DNA of 64,000 nucleotides from Isoetes taiwanensis (Eukaryota; Streptophyta; Lycopodiopsida; Isoetales; Isoetaceae): positions 7,967,961-8,031,960 of the forward strand of contig JAJEKV010000022.1 of assembly GCA_021234155.1 (NCBI GenBank), read 5' to 3'. Under the pieces are notes generated by a model. It was not told the DNA's origin and made no database searches. It saw only the letters and a list, made by a program, of their open reading frames with translations. Both the position numbers and the translations under genes were made by a program. Below, piece after piece: positions 10,367 to 25,950 of this stretch (positions are counted from its first letter, which is position 1; each line of letters begins with the position of its first letter).

Positions 10367-11175
10367 AGGCAAAATTCTTCCTGATATCAAGAATGGAAGA
10401 GATGGAGCTTGAGAGCGTTGAAATAATGAGATCTATACGCCACAATAACTACTTGGCAATAGGACCATCGCTGCCTTTGAGATCTGCTATTGCATATGAA
10501 GACCAAAACAGAGGGCTTTTCCAATGGTTAGATTGTAAGGCTCCTGATTCAGTGATATACATTTCATTTGGAAGCCATGTGACCATGTCTATGGATCAAG
10601 TGAAAAATCTAGCTAAAGTGAAAAATCTAGCTAAAGGATTGCAATCTTCAAGTATTCCTTTCGTTTGGGTATTTAGACGTGATCTTGCCTAAGGAGACTT
10701 GCTGGAGTTTCTTGAATCCTTTAAAAGTTCATATAAAGAACAAGGTATTGTCATAACCTGGGCTCCTCAGCTGCAAGTTTTGAAGCATGCATGTGTAGGA
10801 GGTTTTCTGAGTCATTGTGGATGGAATTCCACCATGGAGAGCATATGCTTTGGGGTACCCATGCTATGCTGGCCTTTAGGCGCAGAGCAAAATGTGAATT
10901 GCAAGCATATTTTGGAGAAATGGAAGGTTGGTCTAGGTTTAAATTATTCCCAAGGAAGATTGTTGGAATCGTTCGAGATTCGAAATGCAATCAAAGAGCT
11001 AATGAAGGGCCCAAAGAGAGAAGAATTGGCAAGAGAAGCTCTAAGGTTAAGTAAGGTGGTGGTAGGGTCTTTAGAGAATGGAGGTTCATCTGACCTTAAC
11101 CTCAAATGCTTCATCAAAGGTTTCCTCCATCAATGCACTCAAATTGCTCTAACTCATGTCTCACTCCCAATTTAA
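10367..11175 (+). pseudogene. Family-1 UDP-glycosyltransferase, 3' fragment with in-frame stop
   Basis: UGTs transfer a sugar from UDP-sugar to small acceptors in the cytosol. This piece covers only the C-terminal, donor-binding half, from AIGPSLPL through ISFGSHVTM to the 44-residue PSPG box (WAPQLQVLKHACVGGFLSHC, GWNSTMES, ending CWPLGAEQ). The acceptor-binding half with the catalytic His is absent. An in-frame TAA at 10690 interrupts the gene; the same frame continues afterwards to the end at 11175. Just before it, an 18-bp perfect tandem duplication (10600-10617/10618-10635) repeats VKNLAK. The closest relative in the window is the intact UGT at 51.3 kb, which shares the domain layout (IGPL, ISFGS, FLSHCGWNS, NxNCK). 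Homology starts part-way into what is exon 2 in that gene. Confidence 0.9.
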
Positions 11176-12575
11176 GATCTATGCTAGCGGATATGGTATA
11201 TTTCTTTTGCTTCTTTGCACCAGCCTCTCTCGATTCATTTCTTTTTTCCGTTCTTTAATCTGCTCATTCAATCTTTTTGCGAAGCAATTCTACAAAATAA
11301 TTACGATCAATGAATGATATGTTGGCCACCACTATGAGAGGGATAACACCATGGAACAAGGGTGTTATGCCCTATTATAACAAATCAAGAGGCCGGAATA
11401 GCCTACAGGAAACTTAGTGCATGGAGAGTGGCAAAATATTATGAGAATGATAGGATGCATGGAGAGTGGCAAAATATTATAGATAGATAGATAGTAGTTT
11501 TATGAGAATGATAGGATGCTTCTGTTCATTTCCCCAGACCACATGTCTTGGGAGGATCCTTTAGCAAAGGCAACAAAATACATGGCTATACTGCAGGTTC
11601 AATTCCTCCACGTTCTTAAATTATCTGTCCAAGTTGATAGAGTGATAGGAAGAATGAAAGAATAAATACTCGCGACGACCTTTGTTTGAATCTATTAGTT
11701 GTAATTCAAGGATGCCTATTGTGGAAGCTGAACTATCACAAATCTCAAACTAGATAATATATGGAACATATCATAAGTCTGATTGATAGGGTTGGAAGAA
11801 GAGAAACGTTCGCGGCGGCCTTGGCCGCCGCGATAAGTTTCTTGTAATCAATAAAAATGAGTGACTCGCATACCCTGAAAGCAAAGTACATTCTTTTAGA
11901 GCCTACATTTCCTTGTCATTGTTATATATGATTCACTTCTTATAAAATTGCACTCTTCTTGGGAATTTTTTCCTTCGGGGCTTCTTTTCTTTTTTTGGCC
12001 ACTCTATTTGACTTTTTACAACCTTTAATTGTTTATAAAAGAACAAAGTGCCCAAGCAAAAAAGCCCTAAGAAAAAAATTTCCCACTGCTCCAAACCTAC
12101 TATTCGCTGTAAACTCTCGGTCACCTGCGTTCTGGATCTAGGATGCTCCAACCGAGTAACTGGCAGGGCAGACCGAAGATTTTCCTTTCAGAATTTATGT
12201 CCGCAGTTGCAAGGATCGGAGCAGAAATATAGGAATATACTGCATCGTTCCATTCTAGGTTTTCCGAGGCAAGTTCACTCTGTTTTGATGCTATTTCTTT
12301 CTTTGAAAGTGTGGAACTAAACTCGATTATTGTTTTCTCTGCCGATAAAGGGATTTTAGGTTCTTGATTTGCTAGAATTTTTGGATAACAAGAACCTAGT
12401 TGTAGATTACCCTCGTTGTTTATGCTGAGAAAGACAGAGTTACTAGAGCTCTGTAGCAGCGGCCTTCGGAGATGACAACTCGATATTTTGGCCCCTGACA
12501 AATGTGTTTTCCTTCGGAAGCTACCACGATTAATGATTGGTTCTTTTGTGGTAACATCTTATCATTCTGTTTTAG
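11176..12575. other. Intergenic; GC-rich hairpin and one unassigned open frame
   Basis: It holds a short GATA run near 11482-11495 and a GC-rich inverted repeat at 11811-11832 (CGCGGCGGCC, TT, and its complement) followed by an AATAAA. The hairpin and its 3' context recur in degraded form at 24780-24830. An open minus-strand frame of 126 codons (12121-12501) is not similar to anything I recognise. Earlier isoamylase exons were sought here and not seen. Confidence 0.5.
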
Positions 12576-13289
12576 GTGGGGCGAGTGGAATGGCAGGTAC
12601 AGAGATGATATTCGACGGTTCATTAAGGTTTGTGTCTTTTCATTCTTAATCATGTGCAGTGGTTGTTGCATGTTGCGTATAAAACTTCTGTCCTGATTTG
12701 GAAATTGAAAACAAAAATTATGTTGGGTGCTCCCTTCATTATTACCTGACAACATAGTGTGCTGTGGTCTAAGAATTAGAAATAAGAACTAACGAACAAA
12801 GAGGGAAAGAAAATAATAGATAAGGAGGAATATGACCGACTCTACTAATTGCTTAATCAAGCAAAAATCTGTGAACATAGCCATTAGGGCCATGTCATTG
12901 AGTGAATGTTGCAGAAGAATCTCACTAATGTATGATACAGTTTTTCTCTCTCTAAGCATGTTGTGGACTCTATCCATTGTTTTAGCCATCAAATGCAGGT
13001 TAAGCTGACCTCCCGAGTCATCCATCTGAAGAAGAAAAATAACCTTGCGTGAAACTTCTGCTGAGTTTATCTTTTAAAGATAAACAGATCCCAAGCTAGT
13101 TGCTAGCCAAGAGACTCCTTTCGAGGCATTCTGTGGGGACCTCTTCTACCCGCTCAATGATAGTATGTACATCCTGATCTGCACTAAAGTCGTATTTAAT
13201 TAAAGTGGGACAAATCTCGAATTTTGGGACTCAGACTGAAAATGAGACTCATTTCCAAATAAATAGTTGAGAAAGTTTACAAAAACCTA

Positions 13290-13529
13290 GAGTGGGGTGA
13301 GGAGCAGAAAGGGGGAGGGGAAGGGGAGAAGTTAGGGGAGAACTTGAGAGAAGTCATGGAAGGGGTAAGTTAGAAGAAGGGGAGGGAGGAAGTTCGGTAA
13401 GGGGGGCGAGAAGAGGGGGCAAAGGGAGGTGGGTAAGGGGCAAGGGGGGCAAGAGGAGGGGCAAGGGGTAAGGGGGGCAAGAGGAGGGGCAAGGGGAGGA
13501 GCAAAGTCGAAGAGGAGATGGCAAAGAGG
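13290..13529. repeat. Purine-rich low-complexity tract
   Basis: About 240 bp of almost pure G/A on the plus strand (GGGGAGAAG, GGGGCAAGAGGAGGGGCAAG). It continues on the other side of the inserted TRIM as AGATGGCAAGGGGAGGG. Long Pro/Leu/Ser frames on the minus strand here are translations of this tract and not genes. Confidence 0.85.
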
Positions 13530-13534
13530 AGATG

Positions 13535-13983
13535 TGTAACGTTCCTAACCGACATGCCCTTAACCAACTGGGCAAAACCGTCTTGACGTTTATGAGTAGT
13601 CGCTTCTACCCATTTATGCCGGTGTCTCGGGAACGCCCCACAGGCACATTCAAGGTTCGAATACTCGAGCGGTCTACCATGGGCCCGTTACAATCTCTCC
13701 CACTAGAACTATGCTCGTCCTCGAGCATCAAGGCTATACCATGTCACAATGATTCCCAAGTCTTTGCAAATTACCTATGCATATAGGCACCCATGGAGAC
13801 TCGAACTCGAGACCTGCTCTGATACCAACTGTAACGTTCCTAACCGACATGCCCTTAACCAACTGGGCAAAACCGTCTTGACGTTTATGAGTAGTCGCTT
13901 CTACCCATTTATGCCTTGTCTCGAACGCATACAGGCACATTCAAGGTTCGAATACTCGAGCGGTCTACCATGGGCCCGTTACA
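13535..13983 (-). mobile_element. TRIM (terminal-repeat retrotransposon in miniature), complete
   Basis: Two direct repeats form the LTRs (13535-13692, 158 bp; 13830-13983, 154 bp). Each starts TGTAAC and ends GTTACA and they differ by few changes. In minus orientation the 5' LTR is followed after two bases by TGGTATCAGAGC (13816-13827), a classical plant primer-binding site matching initiator tRNA-Met. A purine-rich tract, AGTGGGAGAGAT on the minus strand (about 13694-13705), precedes the other LTR. The element is flanked by a perfect 5-bp target duplication AGATG (13530-13534 and 13984-13988). The internal region is only about 137 bp and encodes nothing, so mobilisation would depend on an autonomous retrotransposon. 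It lies inside the big isoamylase intron. Confidence 0.93.
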
Positions 13984-14039
13984 AGATGGCAAGGGGAGGG
14001 AAAAAGAGGGAGAGGGGATGAATCTAAAAGTAAGGATTA

Positions 14040-14135
14040 TAAATAATAAAATAAAATAAATAACTATAATAAATACAATATAATAAGTAATACAATTAAA
14101 ATTCAATAAATCATTTAATAAATACAAATAAACAT
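14040..14135. repeat. AT-rich low-complexity (AATAAAATAAA)
   Basis: Runs of AATAAA/ATAAAT-like units without coding content, within the isoamylase intron. Confidence 0.6.
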
Positions 14136-14914
14136 AATTAATTAGATAATTTCTTTTTCTTTCTTTCTCGCCCCGCGTGGCGAGAATGGGCTCAGCCCTC
14201 TTCTTGTAGCCCTTCTATCGCCCCTTCCATGAAAGCACTCTGCCAAGTGAATTGCACGATAATCCGTCTTCCTTTTCTTCTCAATAATCCTTTTCTTCCT
14301 TCTATAATCCGTCTATGGCGTGAGAGAAGGCTTCGATATATTCTCACGATGCCCAAATGTGAGGAAATGTGAACGAATGCCAAGAGGGCGTTGAGTAAGA
14401 GGCAAGAGCCAAGAGGCCGCAACAAAGAACCCAGCACCACAAACACGGACACCAGCAGATGTTAGAATATTAGGCAAAACGCGTCAGGTTGGGGCAACCA
14501 AAAAGGGAAAAAGGAGAGGCGCCGAATGGAGAACGGTGGAAGGCGAATCGATCAGAGGAACTGGATCGCGGAGTGCAGATGGTTTTGGATCCGGTCTGCA
14601 GGGAAGGTTGAGGAGAAGCTCTGATATAAAGGCAGGAAGATAAATCCGGAAGAGAGCGAGGAGACAGTAGGTTGAATCTTGTGCAGGTTGCTTGGGCTCT
14701 CGGCTGCCACAGAAGGAAGGAATCTGGTGCATAGGCTACTTGCAACAGCAGAGGCGATAGAACTAGCGCCCAAAATGTTTTGATGCCAAAACAGGGGCGG
14801 GTCTTGCATCTTTGTCTGCTTCCTCCCCTGCTTCTTGCTTCCTCATTTGCTTCTTGTTTGATCCATCTGCTTCATGTTTGATCCATCTACTCAGGGATTT
14901 ACCCTACAGATAAA

Positions 14915-15085
14915 GATAAATGGCAAGATCCGGATCCGGCAGAATAAAGAGAAGAAGAACCGCGTTTGCAGCATCCGACCTTGCCAGATCCGACCTCTCA
15001 CAGATCCGACTCTGGCCTTTCTCACAGATCTGACCTTGCCATCATTCACACAGATCCGACGAAGCACAGATCTGACTCTGGCCCG
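14915..15085. repeat. Degenerate ACAGATCCGAC repeats
   Basis: At least seven copies of CAGATCYGAC, irregularly spaced 15-35 bp apart, within the isoamylase intron. They look like the pyrimidine-rich leader of a retroelement, but no other retroelement signal is visible. Confidence 0.6.
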
Positions 15086-15470
15086 GATCAGAAATCTTCA
15101 ATCTGCTTTCTTCAAAAATCTTCTATTATTGCTTTCTTGTGCTGTCCTGGCCCTATAAATTCGGCTCTGTGCGTGTAATCCTCAAGTTCCGGATGCAGGC
15201 TGATAATCGGCCTCGGCAATTTCGCTTGGCAGCAACACATTCGACCCTTTCTTTTCTTGAAAAGAACCGAAATGGGGCGCTCATATATTCATTGATGATG
15301 GGTTTGGCAAATCCGGGCTTTGCACAGCATCAAAATAGCATGTGTTAGTGCCGGAAAATAGCTTCGAAAAGGAATAAAGAGAGGCTGCCATAGCCATAGC
15401 CATCGCCATAGCCGGGTCTTCAGCAGGGGATTAGAGCCATCGTGGGAAAGAGCAGGACCAAAAGGTATGT

Positions 15471-15610
15471 ACCAAATTCAAATTTCGAAAATGAGGGGGA
15501 AAAAAAGCGGGGTAGAGTAAAAAGAACAATAAATACGTACCAAATTCAAATTTTGAAAATGAGGGGGAAAAAAAGCAGGTAGAGTAAAAAGAACAATAAA
15601 GAGTTGAAAA
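15471..15610. repeat. 68-bp tandem duplication
   Basis: Two units beginning ACCAAATTCAAATTT (15471 and 15539), each ending with a GTAGAGTAAAAAGAACAATAAA segment. Downstream (15735-15960) short units of ATACATAGTATATAGG alternate with TTTTTCATAGAAAATA. Confidence 0.8.
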
Positions 15611-16066
15611 AGAAATCGAGGATTTGTTTGTTTGAAGCTTTACATTTTCGCAAGTTCTAGTCATATTTGGCAAGTTTTATTTGGCATTCTTTCAAGCATT
15701 CTTTATATGCTCGTTTAGAGTTTGTGATGGTCTATTTTTTCATAGAAAATATATATAAGGAGTGTATTTTTTTCATAGAAAATACATAGGATATTGTGTT
15801 TATTGAAAAATACATAGTATATAGGATATTTTGCTTATTAATAAATACATAGTATATAGTGTCCCATTGAAAAAAGCTTCCCATTTTGTAGTCACATAGG
15901 ATATTGTGCTTATTAGAAATTAGTATATAGCGTCCCATTTAAAAAAGCTATCTTTGAAAAAAGCTATGGGTAAATATTGACATATTAAAAAGGGGAGAGC
16001 GTCTATTTTTTGTATTACTATACATAGAAAGTGCCCTCAGACTTTTTTTTTTTTTCTCTAAGCTGC

Positions 16067-16545
16067 CTTTCTCGACTCGCGAGTCGAGAAAGAGCCTCAG
16101 ACCTGTGTTTTTCACTTTGAAGGACCTCAGAACTGCGTTTTTCACTCTGAGAGGCTCTTTCTCGACTCGCGAGTCGAGAAAGGGCCTCAGACCTGTGTTT
16201 TTCACTTTGAAGGACCTCAGAACTGCGTTTTTCACTCTGAGAGGCTCTTTCTCGACTCACGAGTCGAGAAAGGGCCTCAAACCTGTGTTTTTTCACTCAA
16301 AGGACCTCGAACTGCGTTTTTCACTCAGAGGCTCTTTCTCGACTCGCGAAGTCGAAAGGGCCTCAAACCTCTGTTTTTAAACTTTGAGTCGCCTTTCTTG
16401 ACTCGCGAGTCGAAAAGGCCTTCCCTAAAACCGTTTTTTCGCTTTGGTTTGCCGCTTTTTTCTCGACTCGCGAGTCGAAAGGCCTTCTAACCTCGTGTTT
16501 TTCCTTCGAAGTCGCCTTTCTCGACTTCGCGAAGTCGAAAAGGCT
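16067..16545. repeat. Array of perfect palindromes (CTCGACTCGCGAGTCGAG)
   Basis: Seven copies of an 18-26 bp palindrome centred near 16079, 16169, 16259, 16346, 16405, 16470 and 16529. The first three units are 90 bp apart and nearly identical, including the spacer CCTCAGACCTGTG. The later ones are 59-87 bp apart and decayed. Two late copies carry compensating changes (GACTTCGCGAAGTC) that keep the dyad symmetry. No protein is encoded. It lies in the isoamylase intron. Confidence 0.85.
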
Positions 16546-19500
16546 CTCAGCCCTGCCCGTATTTTCCAAAATGGCCCTAAGAACCGTGTTTTATTTTATT
16601 TTATTTGCACAGTAGCATCACTTGACTAACTTGATTTTGTCTTTTGGCACCTTATCTCGACCCGGATAGTACATGCATGGGAGCAATGAAAAGACCGGTT
16701 CATTGAAGAAAGGTGCCGAAAGAGGGTGGTGACATCGGTTTGGACATACAAGCACGTGACCCATGAAGGAACTCCTCATACAAATTTCTATTGTCCTACG
16801 TAAGTTGCTCATGACTTGGAGAGCTCCACGCCGCCCTTGCACTAGGTGGTTCATGTGTGAAGAGGGTGTAATCATTGTGCCCATACGACCACTATGGTCT
16901 CTTCACCCACTGTAATATATATTGTAATGAGCCCATTTATAAATATAAGGTGTCTCAAAACTAGTATTTTTTGGTGATTAAGTAAATAATTTTCTTAATT
17001 TTTGTTGGAATTTGTGATCTCTTGTCTACCCACCTAAGAAAATAGAGCCAAAATGTTCAACTAAGAATCTTTTTCAACTAGAACTTCGGTTTCAATCTGT
17101 AATGAAATTCCTATGTTTGAGTTGCATTGTTCTTGTTCTCGACTCCCGCTATCCAAGAAAACTGGAAGAAAGCTTGGATGCACACTAACAGACAAAAATT
17201 CAAATTATGGACAGTTTTCGGGTCGGGGTGCTCCTATTTGTGTAAAATAACAGGGTTCCAAAAAAAAAGTGGGAATGGAATGAGTCCCACTTTAATTAAA
17301 TATGACTTACTAGCACTTGTCATTTTTTGAAGAGGAAAAATCTCTGCTTCGCTTCATCCTCGCAATGGCTGCAACGGTCTTTAAATCATTGTACAATACT
17401 TATAAAACAACTTAGGCAGCCACTGGTGCCACTTCTGCAGGCTATGGCCTTCAGCTTGCCTTTAGCATGACACTTTCTTCTCTTGGCTGACATCCACCTT
17501 GTTTTTAATTGATCAGAGATGAAACAAAATAATGAAGATGAGTATTCGTACACTTCCTGTTCCCATCCATTCTCTTTTATTCTGAATCTCATCAAATGTG
17601 AACTTGATTCTCGAACCTCTTAACATTCTGAAATTCAAGCACGGAATTGAACAACCCATAACTTAGGAAGCCAATATCCTTATAGATTTCCCAAGGATGC
17701 AAGGTTTGTGTTTTATTGCTGGCTCTCTGTTGTTTATACTTGCTGGTGCAGGACCTTTCTCTTGCAGCTGCTAGGCCATATTAATATAATCGTGCATCCG
17801 AGCAGTCCGCTTAATGTTCCATTGATTAGCCAGCTTCTACCTTCTTTAAGTGTGCATGATTTTTCCAAGGTTTGAGTTATACGCCCTTAAGCCAGCATAT
17901 GCCAAGCCTTCTTTAGATCTAGTGCCTTCTCATCCATATGTGCATCAGAAGCTAGTTCTGCTTTATTTTGACACACTTGAAATCGAGTAGTACTAAGTTT
18001 GAAGGCAGCTTCTGATCAAGTGGATGCCACATATGTGGTAGGGCAACATGTTCAGGAAGTGTAGTCTAAAATCAGTGCCCCCTAGGCAACGGTATTTACT
18101 GAAAGGCCGATATGTTCGAATATGGAAACATTGAGTTTGTAAGCTAGTGGGAAGTCTATACTTACGATTTACATGCTTCTGCCATTGTTTTTTGGTTGCC
18201 TGAAGGGCAAAACCTTGGGGTGTGGGTTGAGCAATTGGCATATTCCAGCATCTTCCATAAAATATGCCTTATGTCTTATGGATGGCTTCAACCTTGAACA
18301 TAGTAACCCCGATTGCATATTCTTGAATTCTAGTTTTATCCACATAGCCACATCCTACTTTCCTTGCTCTCTTCCTTTTCCTTTCATAGGGAACCTTGAT
18401 CTCTTATATAAATCCTAACTCTACTCTAGCACTACTAGCTATGGCATATGCAATCACTGAGCTTCAGGTATGGTCTGGTCTAGCGGGTTAACCCAAGCAA
18501 GCCCAATGAGGGCAACCCATAGTGCTGCAACAACACTTTGTTAATCTAAAGGGTTTATATCTCTATCTCTGCGCATAATTCTATAGACAACATTGCAAAT
18601 CTTGAGTGCCAATGAACCTTCCTTCTATAAAAAGAATACTAGATGTGAGTAACTTAGTATTCTAGCCTCTAGATTACAGCAAATTATTGCAAATCGTGAC
18701 CCGAGAAGTCTTCAAGCAACTCCTTAAAGAAGCTTATATTGTCTGCATGCTTGTCCAAATCAAATGGTAATAGTCTTTAACAGATACAAATCAAATGCAG
18801 ATTTTGGCCACATGTACGATAAGTTAGTTCAGCACCACTTATATGCTCTTATATAGAACTTCAACGGGAAGGCCAATTGAGCAATTTGTTAAACTATCTT
18901 GTTTTTCCCTTGACAAGCAAGCTCTAGAAGTCATGGCAAACAAGAACGTTAACTATCGTTAGGAATCCCTAGTCGTTGAGTGTCCCAAGCGGTTGTGGTT
19001 CAATTTATTAATGTTTCGGGAGGATTGTGTACTATTGTGTTGTTTTTAGCTGATGGCGTTGTTGGAACCGATCACTTCTAAATCATTATCTGAGGGGGAT
19101 CCCGCAATGAAGAGTGCATTTGCAACCCGTGTTGCTGGATCAGGTGATTTATATAATGTATATCATCTCTGTTCATTTTTTCATAATGCTTCCTTCACTT
19201 AAGTAACATGACAAGATATTTTATGGTAGAGATGTATATAACTTCTAATGACAAGAGTTGGACACAGAATAATCAGCGGAAACCATATCACAAAGATGAA
19301 TTTCGTTGTAGCTCGTGATGGATTCACTTTATACGACCTTGTGGCATATAATACAAAGGTACAAGTCCTTGTTGAGTGGGAACTTATCGGTGATTTGGAA
19401 GGGCAAAACTTGACACGCACTCTACAATTTCACTTGCAACATAATAATGCGAATGATGAAGGTGGCAAAGATGGGAGCAATGATAATCTAAGCCGGAATT

Positions 19501-20616
19501 GTGGTGTTTGAAGGTAGTTCTTCCCGAATGCACGTGTACTACTGAATAAATATAAAAGCTATATTTTCATATTTATAAATGAGACAAGTGACCCGGCAAT
19601 CAATGGCTTACAAAGTTGCCAAATATAGAATTTTCATTTGGCTTTGATGCTTTCTCGGGTATTTTTCTGGCGATAAACAAATAACAGATTATTTAAATGT
19701 TGAATCGAGTTTTTAAACGGCCATTATTATTTGCTTTTCGGGGCACACCAATGATAGTATCGGGAGATGAATATGCACATACTCGTTTTGAAAACAATAA
19801 TTCATATGGGCATGACAACTTTCTAAATCATTTCCTTTGGAATGAAGTAAGATGAAACATGCATCGATCATGTCGCTTTATTCTCATCAAGTTTCAAAAT
19901 GTATTTACAAAGAGATTGTTACAAAATGGAGAAGAAAAGAGTCTCACATTTTGACTTCTTTGCAAAAGTCGTCAAGCTACGGCGTCAACATCCACTTCTT
20001 GGTCGTGATAAATTTCTAACGGATGTATAGTCTCTTTACTAGTCTTTAATCTCTTGCTTCTAGTTTCATTAACTGTTATTGATGTCGAGCTCTATACAAT
20101 TGTTTGCCGCTTTGCTTGTTAATCTGTCCTCGGGAGGATGTTACTTGGCATGAGGATAATTGGCACCATCCGGACAATGAAATTTTTGGCGTTCACGTGA
20201 GTACTTGAATCGTTGCCTTTACGCTAGCAATTGTGTAAGGCACATTTTAAAAGGAGCACGGGCCCTTGCGGTTTGCATGAAGGTAAGTTAGGGGAGACCT
20301 CTATGCGATTCAATACGCATACGATTACTTTGTCAATGTATCATTACCACAACCACCACCGGGAAAGCACCGGGCTTCGTTTGGTAAGTTCTTAAAGGTT
20401 CTCTATATTTATCTTTGAAACATATACTTACACATTCATTATGAACTTTTACGTGCAGTTTGACACTAATCTTCCCGCACCGGATGACCTTATCGAAGAT
20501 GGAGTCTCGGTGTTCAAGGCCAATATAATGTAGCTCATTATGCTTCTATTCTTCTTATCGCAAAAAATGCTGAGCCTTCGTTCGGCGGCGGCAGTTTAGC
20601 CTTGGAACATGTATAA

Positions 20617-25701
<5,085 letters not shown>

Positions 25702-25950
25702 CATTAGAGGTTTGGTGGAGTCTATTAACGCCCTTGTAAGCCATTCCCAAATTTGGATTTTAGTTGGTACCCGAACCTGTAGGTATGGGCAAAAAGCCCC
25801 CACGAACCTCAACCGAACCTCAGCCCTGGAGAAACCGAACCTGGTAAACGTCATTATTACTTGTTGTTTTACTCATTACGCCTAAATCCCTCCTCCCCCA
25901 CCTTCCCACCGAACCGAAGCTACAAGGAGTAGCTTCGAGCGACGCCAAGA

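Larger units (their letters stand above)
12576..20616 (+). pseudogene. ISA3: Isoamylase 3-type starch debranching enzyme, 3' half (pseudogene)
   Basis: ISA3-type isoamylases (GH13) hydrolyse alpha-1,6 branches of plastid glucans during starch breakdown. Nine exon-like blocks follow in family order. 12576-12627: WGEWNGRYRDDIRRFIK. 19095-19157: GDPAMKSAFATRVAGSGDLY. 19268-19358: NQRKPYH then [18 protein letters not shown]. 19440-19513: HNNANDEGG. About 19713-19846: [20 protein letters not shown]. About 19930-20024: HFDFFAKVVKLRRQHPLL. 20137-20196: DVTWHEDNW. About 20297-20393: YDYFVNVSLPQPPPGK. 20459-20616: DTNLPAPDDL and QYNVAHYASILLIAK. Lesions: a frameshift near 19295, a lost acceptor AG before 19440, an extra T near 19507 making TGA, and a frameshift near 20501. 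The N-terminal half of the catalytic domain is not in the window upstream. The first intron seen is 6.5 kb and full of repeats. Confidence 0.85.

Noticed and set aside
12121-12501. Minus-strand 126-codon frame as an isoamylase transit peptide or a real gene
   Set aside because: It is on the wrong strand relative to the isoamylase exons and matches no family I know; its length is possible by chance.
13354-13575. Pro/Leu/Ser-rich minus-strand frames
   Set aside because: They are produced by a purine-only low-complexity tract and end in the TRIM LTR.
16018-16380. Frames with repeated SRLASRERASQSEKR-type peptides on both strands
   Set aside because: The peptide repeat simply mirrors the 90-bp palindrome array; frames break as soon as the array decays.
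17993-18418. Copia-like or LINE-like coding remnants in the isoamylase intron
   Set aside because: The readings on both strands contain no diagnostic motif of gag, protease, integrase or reverse transcriptase.
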